From: Actinomycetota bacterium
GTDB lineage: Bacteria; Actinomycetota; Acidimicrobiia; Acidimicrobiales; Ilumatobacteraceae
Direction of reading: 5' to 3'
DNA: 15,121 nt
Assembly (NCBI GenBank): GCA_018882725.1
Contig: VERK01000025.1
Location: 1-15,121, forward strand
Shown here: positions 1 through 6,405 of the stretch, piece by piece
How positions within the stretch are numbered: the first letter of the stretch is position 1
Layout: each line of letters opens with the position of its first letter
The notes under the pieces: model-generated
Told to the model about the DNA's origin: nothing
The model's database searches: none
The model's input: the letters and a program-made list of their open reading frames with translations, nothing else
Translations under genes and position numbers: made by a program

Positions 1-1
1 G

Positions 2-535
2 ACCTACACCGACTCCGAGGGTTGGGCAGTGTTCCGTCACTCGGTCGTGGTACCCGATTCGTTGTTCGATCTACCGCGCGTCGGTGTGTCGTTCGAAGTG
101 AAGCCGAGCAAGTTGTTGCGCTGGTTCGGCCGCGGTCCACTCGAGAACATGCCGGATCGCTCGGCTGGAGCAATGGTCGACGTGTTCGAAGCGGCGCCCG
201 ATGATCTTCCGTACGTGGTTCCTCAGGAGTTTGGCCTACGGACCGACTGCCGTTGGCTCGAAGTCGTGTATTCGCCGACGCGGCGTTTGCGCATCGAAGC
301 GATCGAACCTCAATCGCTCCACATGTCGGCCATCGGGTATCGCGATGCTGATCTTTTCGGTGCTGCCGACGTGACCGAGCTCGTTCGATCACCCAATCTG
401 GTCGTGCATGTCGACGTGGCCCACCGCGGGGTTGGTACGGCCACCTGCGGCCCCGACGTCGACGAGCGATTCCGGATTCCGGCCGGCCGATACGACTTCG
501 GCTACCGAATCAAGTTGATCGAGGGGCGCGCCTGA
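2..535 (+). CDS. lacZ: Beta-galactosidase (GH2, LacZ type), C-terminal fragment
   Basis: The reading frame is already open at base 2, so this is the 3' end of a larger gene cut by the window edge; the internal GTG at 29 is not its start. The visible 178 codons match the last, lid-forming beta-sandwich domain of LacZ-type beta-galactosidases. That domain carries a WFGRGPLEN...PDR signature, then PQEFG.R.D.RW, and finally HVDVAHRGVG followed by CGPDV and IPAGRYDF near the stop, as in LacZ. Enzymes of this family hydrolyse terminal beta-D-galactosides in the cytoplasm. In E. coli LacZ this domain completes the active site, but the catalytic glutamates lie upstream and outside this window, so activity cannot be judged. 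The stop lies 26 bases inside the end of the convergent MBL-Rieske gene. Other GH2 members (for example lactase-like enzymes of other specificity) share this domain, so the substrate is inferred. Confidence 0.88.
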   Translation, partial: TYTDSEGWAVFRHSVVVPDSLFDLPRVGVSFEVKPSKLLRWFGRGPLENMPDRSAGAMVDVFEAAPDDLPYVVPQEFGLRTDCRWLEVVYSPTRRLRIEAIEPQSLHMSAIGYRDADLFGAADVTELVRSPNLVVHVDVAHRGVGTATCGPDVDERFRIPAGRYDFGYRIKLIEGRA

Positions 536-2063
536 CCTGAAGTTGGCGGTCGTCGGCCGTGAGGCACCGACCGGTCTCGAGATCGAACTTCCAACCGTGC
601 AGCGTGCACACCAGAGTCGAACCGTCGAGTTCGCCGAACACCGTGAGATCGGCTCGCCGGTGTGGGCAGTAGCGCTCGACGATGTAGTCGCCGATTGTGA
701 TTTCGGTCGACGGCGGTGCCGGTGCGAGTCGTCGTATGGCTTCGTCTTCGGCTCGTTGCATCCGCTCGACCGAGAGTGATTTGAAGAAGTTGTAGAGGAA
801 CTCGTTGTATTCGGTGCGACGCCACGCCGTGAAGCGACACGACAAGAAGAGTTTGTCGCTCCAGTCGACCGCTTTGTTGGCGACCACGGTCTCCACCAGC
901 CTTCGATCGATGTCGAAACGGAAGCCGTGATCTTCTCCGTTGAAGGGTCGCACCCGCCCGTTGGGGAAGTCGATAAGAATCTCGAGATCACCGGCGCGCA
1001 GAAGACAGGCCGCGCCGATGGCCGAACGCAACGTGGGTGCCATGACCATGAGTGGCTCCCACCAACGTGAGAGCGTTCCCACCAGATCGGTGGTTGGCTT
1101 GGCCCACGACTCCTTGTGTTCGGTGAGCCACCCGCTCCAGTCAGCTTGGTAGTCGAGCAGGTAGTCGCGTTTGTTGGCGAAAATCGACTTGACCTCGTCA
1201 TCGGTCATCGGGTGTCGAACCGACGCGTGATGATCGTCGAGGGTGATGGTGGTTCCCGGGACGTTGAGGATGCCGTGGTGCTGATTATCGGAAAGACGAC
1301 GGAGGAACTCGGTCTGGTCGGGGAAGATCGACAACTCATCGCCATCGATCACGTTGAAACCGAAGAGGTCGGGATCGAGGAAACAGGGCGGTCCGGCCGA
1401 CGGCACGACCGAGCGGGCACCGATCGCTTCGACGTAGCGCAACGCCCGTGCGAACTGACTCTCGACCTTGTTGCTGATGAGCGAGCGTTTACGCGCAACC
1501 GGTTCGTCGTAGACCATTGGATACCAAATGGCTCCCGAGAACTGCAGCCAGTGAAGGTCGACCGGACCGTGCGAACGAAGAGCGTTCAGATCGCTCGTGC
1601 GGCAATCGTTCTGATCGACGAGGCGATGCACGCCATCGGACACGACGAGGGCCGAATCGCCGCCGGGTCCGTCGGCGATGGCCGTTTCGACGTGAATGGC
1701 CACCGTGAGTCCGTCGCCCAGGTCGGTTTCCTCGCCGTTCTTGGTGCGGACGAACTCATTGAATCCGAGTGAGCGCAGTCGTCGTTCGAGTTCCTGGGTC
1801 GGAAAGTCGGGAAGAAGGATCGGCGTCACACGCGGAACGTTCTCGACCAGCCACTGTTCGTCGAGGTGATCGCCATGGAGATGTGAGATGTAGAGAAAAG
1901 ATGGACGACGGATGCCGTCGGCGACGGAACGGGGGAGTCGATCGTTGCGTGGGAACGGAAACCACGAGCCGAAGAACGCCGGATTGAACCACGGATCGCA
2001 CAGGATCGAACCCTGGCGAGTCTCGATCAGAATTCCGGCATGGCCGATGGATGTCGCGCGCAC
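510..2063 (-). CDS. MBL-fold hydrolase with C-terminal Rieske [2Fe-2S] domain
   Basis: This 517-residue protein has a metallo-beta-lactamase fold in front: HLHGDHLD at 61-68 gives the HxHxDH metal motif, followed by DSALVV (136-141) and QNDC (151-154). It ends in a Rieske cluster site: C466-P-H468, then C486-T-L-H489-GWKFD. The two halves flank a region of about 200 residues, including LQFSGAIWYP (173-182), whose style recalls CMP-N-acetylneuraminate hydroxylase (CMAH) and its bacterial relatives. CMAH has Rieske first and MBL second; here the order is reversed. The Gly usually seen in CPHRGADL-type Rieske sites is Arg470. Substrate unknown; a Rieske-supported oxidation or hydrolysis is inference. 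The GTG start at 2063 is the only nearby start, because an in-frame stop lies at 2076-2078 just upstream. I see neither a Shine-Dalgarno sequence nor a TANNNT box, so it is probably co-transcribed with the DUF2510 gene 26 bases upstream. There is no signal peptide or membrane span. Confidence 0.85.
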   Translation of the reverse strand: MRATSIGHAGILIETRQGSILCDPWFNPAFFGSWFPFPRNDRLPRSVADGIRRPSFLYISHLHGDHLDEQWLVENVPRVTPILLPDFPTQELERRLRSLGFNEFVRTKNGEETDLGDGLTVAIHVETAIADGPGGDSALVVSDGVHRLVDQNDCRTSDLNALRSHGPVDLHWLQFSGAIWYPMVYDEPVARKRSLISNKVESQFARALRYVEAIGARSVVPSAGPPCFLDPDLFGFNVIDGDELSIFPDQTEFLRRLSDNQHHGILNVPGTTITLDDHHASVRHPMTDDEVKSIFANKRDYLLDYQADWSGWLTEHKESWAKPTTDLVGTLSRWWEPLMVMAPTLRSAIGAACLLRAGDLEILIDFPNGRVRPFNGEDHGFRFDIDRRLVETVVANKAVDWSDKLFLSCRFTAWRRTEYNEFLYNFFKSLSVERMQRAEDEAIRRLAPAPPSTEITIGDYIVERYCPHRRADLTVFGELDGSTLVCTLHGWKFDLETGRCLTADDRQLQVRRAPRST

Positions 2064-2089
2064 GGCAATTGCTCGTCAGTGCTTGTTGC

Positions 2090-2470
2090 TCACGGGGTGG
2101 GCGGATCTTTGTGCACGGTGCCCGCGCGCGACACGTGTTCGGTCCACTTCGCCCCGTCCCAGTAGCGGTAGTCGTACCGACCAGCCGGATCCTTGTACCA
2201 GTCAGCGGGAACCGTCGGTGTGGCTGCCGGTGATGTCACCGTCGCCGGTGTCGATGTGGGTGTCGCCGAGGGTGTCGCTGTCTGGATCGATGCGGGTGTG
2301 GGATTCGTGTTCGTGACCGCGTCGCGGCTGAGGAATGCGATGACTTCGGAACCATCGCGAACCGACACGATGGAGACGACGGCCCAACCATCGGCTGACT
2401 TGGCGGTGAGCGTGGAAGCGAGCGTGTCGCTGTCGAAGGCCGACACCTTGACCGATGCGAATTCCTTCAT
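2090..2470 (-). CDS. Small protein with DUF4177-like N-terminus and C-terminal DUF2510 motif
   Basis: This is a 126-residue protein in three parts. Residues 1-50 form a compact alpha/beta segment (LTAKSADGWAVVSIVSVRDG) resembling the DUF4177 type, in which a short domain ends with 'DGW.vv'. Residues 53-88 are a Thr/Pro/Ala/Ser-rich linker. Residues 89-114 carry a DUF2510 signature, DWYKDPAGRYDYRYWDG then WTEHVS, a short Trp-rich motif very common in actinobacteria and usually attached to membrane or secreted proteins. I see no signal peptide or membrane span, so it is probably cytoplasmic or peripheral. The function of DUF2510 is not known to me; a protein- or membrane-binding role would be a guess. 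The ATG at 2470 is supported by a TACACT box exactly six bases upstream (leaderless pattern). The MBL-Rieske gene follows 26 bases downstream on the same strand, so the two probably form one transcript. Confidence 0.78.
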   Translation of the reverse strand: MKEFASVKVSAFDSDTLASTLTAKSADGWAVVSIVSVRDGSEVIAFLSRDAVTNTNPTPASIQTATPSATPTSTPATVTSPAATPTVPADWYKDPAGRYDYRYWDGAKWTEHVSRAGTVHKDPPTP

Positions 2471-2476
2471 GAGGCG

Positions 2477-2482
2477 AGTGTA
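2477..2482 (-). promoter_or_regulatory. Leaderless -10 box TACACT for the DUF2510 gene
   Basis: On the minus strand TACACT is followed by six bases (CGCCTC) and then the ATG at 2470. The TANNNT form and spacing match the other probable leaderless starts in this window. The promoter would drive the DUF2510 and MBL-Rieske genes separately from the upstream ABC genes. Confidence 0.6.
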
Positions 2483-2512
2483 CCGATGAGCCGATGATGC
2501 CCTTCGGCAGGA

Positions 2513-3265
2513 TCAGGTCTCGGTGTTCGTTCCTTCGGTGGCCACGAGATCGCGGGCCTGGGCGTCGTCTGGTCGACCGTCATAGATGAGTCGTCCGTCA
2601 CGCAGCGCGATGAGACGATCGACGCGCGCGACGAATCCGAGTTCGTGGGTGGCCACGATGGCCGTGGCGTCACCGATGTCGTCGAGCAAGGCGAGCAGTG
2701 CGTCTTTGCCAGTGGCATCGAGTCCGACGAACGGCTCGTCGACGAGGAGCACATCGAAGGGACGGATGAACGCGAGTGCGATTCCGGCCTTCTGCTTGAG
2801 GCCACGACTGAAACGCGATGGGAGATCGTCGGCGCGTTCGGCAATGCCGAGGCGTTCGAGCAACTGGGTGCCGATTCGCTGCCAGTCGCCGACGTCGTGC
2901 ATGCGCGCCACGTACTCGAGGTGTTCCCACACCGACAGGTCGTCGTAGAACACGGGCGTGTCGGCCAGATAGCTCACGTGACGTCGCGCCTCGAGTGAGC
3001 CGGGCTGGTGTCCGTGGATCTCGATCGAACCCCCCGTCGCGTCGAGGAGACCAGCGGCGATCCGCAGGAGCGTGGTTTTGCCCGATCCGTTGTGACCGAT
3101 GAGGGCCACCTTGCTGCTCGCATCGATGGTGAGTGAGAGCGGATGCAGCACCGGACCGTCGCCGTAATCCTTGGTGACACCGCGTGTCGTGAACGCGGCA
3201 CGTTCTACCTCTGTGCTCTGTGATTCGGCCGACGGCGGACGAGGGTGACGATTGCTCGAAGTCAT
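2513..3265 (-). CDS. ABC transporter ATP-binding protein (ABC-2 exporter type)
   Basis: This 250-residue nucleotide-binding subunit should energise the membrane domain encoded just upstream. It shows Walker A GHNGSGKT (57-64), a degenerate signature FSRGLKQ (152-158) in place of LSGGQ, Walker B VLLVDEP (172-178) and the switch histidine in ATHE (H207). The SRG-K form of the signature is usual in ATPases paired with ABC-2 type export permeases. I chose ATG 3265 because it follows the stop of the fused permease gene by ten bases, giving tight coupling. The frame stays open upstream to 3379, but that extension would lie inside the permease gene and adds a low-complexity Pro/Arg segment not typical of the family. 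Residues 1-20 before the ATPase core are Pro/Ser-rich and probably disordered. The transported substrate cannot be read from the sequence. Confidence 0.9.
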   Translation of the reverse strand: MTSSNRHPRPPSAESQSTEVERAAFTTRGVTKDYGDGPVLHPLSLTIDASSKVALIGHNGSGKTTLLRIAAGLLDATGGSIEIHGHQPGSLEARRHVSYLADTPVFYDDLSVWEHLEYVARMHDVGDWQRIGTQLLERLGIAERADDLPSRFSRGLKQKAGIALAFIRPFDVLLVDEPFVGLDATGKDALLALLDDIGDATAIVATHELGFVARVDRLIALRDGRLIYDGRPDDAQARDLVATEGTNTET

Positions 3266-3275
3266 GACTGGGTTC

Positions 3276-5801
3276 TCATTGTGTCCGGCTCTGTTGGGGT
3301 TGACGGCTTTCCTTGGCGGCGTTGGCGATCCAGGCGCTGATCGCATCGCGTCGATGTATCCACGCAGCGACGAGCCCAACCATCAAAATGATCGCGATGC
3401 TGGCCCGCAGTGCGGCTGCTTCGGGCCCGTTGCCACTCTCGATGGCGTGACCGGCCAATGCGAACGGAACATGACCGACAGTGGTGAGAGCAACCGGCCA
3501 GATCGCCTTGAGCACGCTCATCGTTCCGGCAACTTCGGGTGGCATGAGGTTGTTCTGAGCAGTCGATGTCAACGGATCGGGAGCACCCGACACGATGTTG
3601 ATGGCGGCGCCGGCCAATCCGGCCAGAACGGCCGGAACCACCGCGATCAGAACGACCATCGTGTGGTCGGGTGCGAGAATCGATGAGGTGGCGGCGAAGA
3701 CGACCGCGCAGGGGATGCTTGTCGCAACCGATGCGTACGTGAGTTTGAGATACGACGGACCGCGCTCGACGGGTAGCGAGTCGGTTCGCTCTCCGTGATC
3801 GATTTCCTGGGCCAGTGGCTCGAGCAGTTCGAGACCGACGATGAAACTGAGCAGCCCTGAAGCGACCACGAGTGGCGTCGAACCGTCGATGACGGCAGCA
3901 GCCGCGGCTCCGCTGGTGGCCGACAACATCACGATGCGCAGAACACGAGTGACCGGATAGCGAGCGATGCCGTGGATGGTGCGTCGCCACTCGGCCGACC
4001 CACGACCAGCTCTCGACAGTCGTAACCAGGGCCGGCGTCGACTTTGTTCGTGGGCGAGCTGTCGACGCAGAAGCATCACGGTTCGCAGATCTTGCATCGT
4101 GACGGCGAACCGCAGCTGAGTCACGAGTGCCGAACGACGTGAGAGTGCCTCGAGAGACTGTCGCCCGATCGTCGCGACACCGACCACCAGAAGAGTGAGG
4201 GCAACCGCGAGACCGATCAGTTCGATCGGTCGTGTGCGCTCGCCCCACAACCCGAGTCCACCGATCGAATCAGCCGGACCGAAGGCCCTGGTCGGAGCGG
4301 TGACGGCTTGCCATCCGACGAGTCCGAATCCGATCACGGTGGCAATCGACTGTCGTAGACGAATGGCGTGAGCGATGAAGGCGGTCGCGACGAACAACGA
4401 CCCGACACCGAGGCCCCACAGCGCGCCTCCGGCGGCCCAGGCGATCTCCGAACCCGGAAAGCGTCGACCCGCGAGCTGCCCGGCGAAGGCACCGATTGCA
4501 GTCGCGGCGAACACGATCGTTCGCATGCGCTGTACGGCCGGACGCCGTAGCGCTCGAGCGCGGTCGATGGGTGCGAGAAGTGCGTGTCGCACATCGGCCT
4601 CTTCGAGAGCCAGTGGTCCGCCCCGACTTCCCGAACGCAGTCCGAACGTGATGGCAAGCACTGCGGCCAGACCGAGCCAACCGGGCCCGAATCGCTCGAC
4701 ATCGGTGATGAAGTTCGACGAGGCCGGTTCACCAGCCACCAAGTCGGAGACGAAGAGAATGCCTCCGCCGTACATGAACGCGGCGAGATACACGCGATAC
4801 AGGGCCTCGAACCACTCGACTTCGGCCAACCGTCGACGCTGTCGAGTGCGGCGCAGTTCGACCAGGGCCCGGAACGACGCGCGGTGTGCAGTGCGTGGGT
4901 CGCGGTGCCGACCGTGATCGGGTGTGACGGGTCCGGTCTCGGCATCGTTGCTCGGGTCGGCCGACCAGCCCGACCACGAAGCCACGAACAACTTGGGAGG
5001 AGCGAATCCGGCGTGTTCCATGGCCAGCACGTTCAGACAGGCCGAGACTCCAGAACCGCAGTACGCGATCACCTCGGTGGCACCGTCGACGCAGAGCGCC
5101 GAGTAGTGACGACGCAGTTCGGCGATCGAACGCAACCTTCCGCTGTCGAGGACGTCCGACCACGGAGCGTTGTACGCGCCCGGAATGTGGCCGAAGCGAC
5201 TGTCGACCGGGTTCGAGTCGCCGCGAAACCGCTCGGCCGACCGTGCGTCGATGAGCACCGCGCGGGACGTCGTCGCCGATCGCACTTCGTCGATGGACGC
5301 GAGACGTTCGTTCGGCCAGTTGACCGGGGTGAACTGCGCGGTCGAATCGATCGATGCCGCGCCCTTGTCCACCTCGTCGGGGTGAGCCGCGAGCCAGGCG
5401 GCGAATCCGCCGTCGAGGAGCGAGGCCGCGCAGCCGAGCAGGCGCAGCATCACGACCAGTCGTCCGGCCGTCATGCCACCGGTGTCGTCATAGGCAACAA
5501 CCCAAGTGTCGTTCCCGATGCCGACCTCACTCATGGAGCGAGCGAAGTCGTCGGGTGTGGGAAGCGGATGACGCCCATCGGTGGGTGCACCGTGACCAGC
5601 GAGGTGACGATCGATGTCGACGAATACCGCGCCGGGAACGTGGCCGGCCTCGAAAGCAGCTCGGCCATCGCGTCCGTCGAGGTACCAGCGGACGTCGGCG
5701 ACGACGATACGAGCCCCCAGGTTGCGTAGTCGATCGAACTCGGCGAACGAGATGACGGGACCCGGAGTCGAGCCGGAGGACGCAGCCATGGCGACTGCCA
5801 T
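3276..5801 (-). CDS. Fusion: tandem-rhodanese sulfurtransferase + multi-span ABC permease domain
   Basis: An 841-residue protein joins two normally separate functions in one uninterrupted frame. Residues 15-284 are a two-domain thiosulfate/3-mercaptopyruvate sulfurtransferase (SseA type). The first rhodanese copy is inactive-type (YDDTGGMTAGR, 104-114). The second carries the catalytic loop CGSGVSA starting at Cys248, the form typical of mercaptopyruvate sulfurtransferases, and ends in SWSGWSADPSN. A charged, Arg-rich linker (about 285-325) follows, then roughly 12 hydrophobic spans from about 340 to 815, with VEWFEALYRVYL at 328-339 resembling the start of actinobacterial ABC-2-like export permeases. 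I chose ATG 5801 because GGAG lies seven bases before it; ATGs at 5879, 5849, 5822 and 5789 are in frame but lack this. The ATPase gene starts ten bases after the stop, supporting the transporter role. A TTG at 4829 could give a separate permease, but I see no ribosome site there. Confidence 0.8.
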   Translation of the reverse strand: MAVAMAASSGSTPGPVISFAEFDRLRNLGARIVVADVRWYLDGRDGRAAFEAGHVPGAVFVDIDRHLAGHGAPTDGRHPLPTPDDFARSMSEVGIGNDTWVVAYDDTGGMTAGRLVVMLRLLGCAASLLDGGFAAWLAAHPDEVDKGAASIDSTAQFTPVNWPNERLASIDEVRSATTSRAVLIDARSAERFRGDSNPVDSRFGHIPGAYNAPWSDVLDSGRLRSIAELRRHYSALCVDGATEVIAYCGSGVSACLNVLAMEHAGFAPPKLFVASWSGWSADPSNDAETGPVTPDHGRHRDPRTAHRASFRALVELRRTRQRRRLAEVEWFEALYRVYLAAFMYGGGILFVSDLVAGEPASSNFITDVERFGPGWLGLAAVLAITFGLRSGSRGGPLALEEADVRHALLAPIDRARALRRPAVQRMRTIVFAATAIGAFAGQLAGRRFPGSEIAWAAGGALWGLGVGSLFVATAFIAHAIRLRQSIATVIGFGLVGWQAVTAPTRAFGPADSIGGLGLWGERTRPIELIGLAVALTLLVVGVATIGRQSLEALSRRSALVTQLRFAVTMQDLRTVMLLRRQLAHEQSRRRPWLRLSRAGRGSAEWRRTIHGIARYPVTRVLRIVMLSATSGAAAAAVIDGSTPLVVASGLLSFIVGLELLEPLAQEIDHGERTDSLPVERGPSYLKLTYASVATSIPCAVVFAATSSILAPDHTMVVLIAVVPAVLAGLAGAAINIVSGAPDPLTSTAQNNLMPPEVAGTMSVLKAIWPVALTTVGHVPFALAGHAIESGNGPEAAALRASIAIILMVGLVAAWIHRRDAISAWIANAAKESRQPQQSRTQ

Positions 5802-5808
5802 CTTTCCA

Positions 5809-5812
5809 CTCC
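5809..5812 (-). promoter_or_regulatory. Shine-Dalgarno GGAG deciding the start of the sulfurtransferase-permease gene
   Basis: GGAG on the minus strand sits seven bases before the ATG at 5801. It is the only one of five in-frame ATGs (5879, 5849, 5822, 5801, 5789) with a recognisable ribosome site, so it selects the start and leaves a 31-base divergent intergenic region. Confidence 0.55.
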
Positions 5813-5819
5813 GAGCCGT

Positions 5820-5825
5820 CATACT
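5820..5825 (+). promoter_or_regulatory. Probable leaderless -10 box CATACT for the dsbB-like gene
   Basis: CATACT is followed by seven bases and the ATG at 5833. It differs from TANNNT only in its first base and is five-sixths of TATAAT-like TATACT. The complementary strand at 5818-5823 reads TATGAC, a possible overlapping -10 element for the divergent sulfurtransferase-permease gene. Confidence 0.45.
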
Positions 5826-5832
5826 GGAACCA

Positions 5833-6384
5833 ATGGACGTTCGTGCCATGGAATCGTTCACGTCGTTGCTCGCGATCATCGCCGCGAGTGGTGCGGTCGT
5901 TCTCGTGTTCGCGCGAGCGATCTCGTCGTCGTGGACTCCGGCCGCCGACTTCGTTCGTTCCGTTCACTCAGTCTCGACATGGCTGGCTTGGCTGGTGGCG
6001 GCCGTGGCCACTGCTGGTTCGCTCTACTTCAGTGAAGTGGCCGACTACGTGCCCTGTCGTCTCTGTTGGTTCCAGCGAATCTGTATGTACCCCCTGGCTG
6101 GCATTCTCCTCGTGGGTGCTTTGCGGCGTGATCGCGCGGTGAGGTGGTATGCAGTGCCGTTGCTCGTTGCCGGTGCCGTGCTGTCGTCGTATCACTACCT
6201 GATCGAATGGCGGCCATCGCTCGACGGCGGAGCCTGCACCGTCGGGCCGTCGTGCACTGACGTGTGGTTCCGTAGTTACGGCTTCGTGACCCTGGCGTTC
6301 ATGGCCCTGGCTGGCTTCGCGGCGATTGCTGCTTTGTTGTTCGTCACACCCGTTGTCGACCGCGGCGACAGGCAAGAAGACTGA
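5833..6384 (+). CDS. DsbB/BdbC-family disulfide bond formation protein
   Basis: This 183-residue membrane protein should reoxidise a periplasmic or extracytoplasmic thiol oxidase and pass electrons to quinone. The first redox pair is C75-R-L-C78 in the family signature CRLCWFQRICMYP, and the second is C135 and C141 in the next external loop. Hydrophobic spans lie at about 10-29, 47-66, 83-97, 106-122 and 150-172. That is one more than the four of classical DsbB/BdbC, the extra one being N-terminal. The start at 5833 is preferred over the ATG at 5848 because of the CATACT box seven bases upstream; frames open further upstream would run into the divergent gene. The next gene, a CPHC thioredoxin-fold protein, begins 21 bases downstream and is the obvious redox partner. 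VKOR-type oxidases are excluded by the CWFQR signature. Confidence 0.88.
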   Translation: MDVRAMESFTSLLAIIAASGAVVLVFARAISSSWTPAADFVRSVHSVSTWLAWLVAAVATAGSLYFSEVADYVPCRLCWFQRICMYPLAGILLVGALRRDRAVRWYAVPLLVAGAVLSSYHYLIEWRPSLDGGACTVGPSCTDVWFRSYGFVTLAFMALAGFAAIAALLFVTPVVDRGDRQED

Positions 6385-6395
6385 TCGAAGAGAGC

Positions 6396-6400
6396 GGAGG
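6396..6400 (+). promoter_or_regulatory. Strong Shine-Dalgarno GGAGG before the thioredoxin-fold gene
   Basis: GGAGG lies five bases before the GTG at 6406 and fixes that start over the internal ATG at residue 11. It is one of the few clear ribosome sites in the window and fits an internal gene of a dsbB-led operon. Confidence 0.75.
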
Positions 6401-6405
6401 ATTTC

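Noticed and set aside
1116..1772. 218-codon plus-strand frame opposite the MBL-Rieske gene
   Set aside because: It is antisense to a gene with clear MBL and Rieske motifs and has no motif of its own.
3266..3379. Upstream extension of the ABC ATPase to 3379
   Set aside because: It would overlap the end of the permease gene by about 100 bases and add a non-conserved Pro/Arg-rich leader; ATG 3265 just after the permease stop is more natural.
4829..4945. Possible frameshift or hidden gene boundary between the rhodanese and permease parts, including an out-of-frame ATG at 4945
   Set aside because: The sulfurtransferase frame is continuous with the permease frame, no stop lies nearby in the other two frames, and no ribosome site precedes the TTG at 4829, so I kept one fused gene.
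4584..5729. 381-codon plus-strand open frame inside the sulfurtransferase-permease gene
   Set aside because: The opposite strand carries full rhodanese and membrane-domain signatures; this frame has none.
5614..5832. Upstream extension of the dsbB-like gene to 5614
   Set aside because: It would lie inside the rhodanese coding region on the other strand, while the start at 5833 has a promoter-like box and begins just before the first membrane span.
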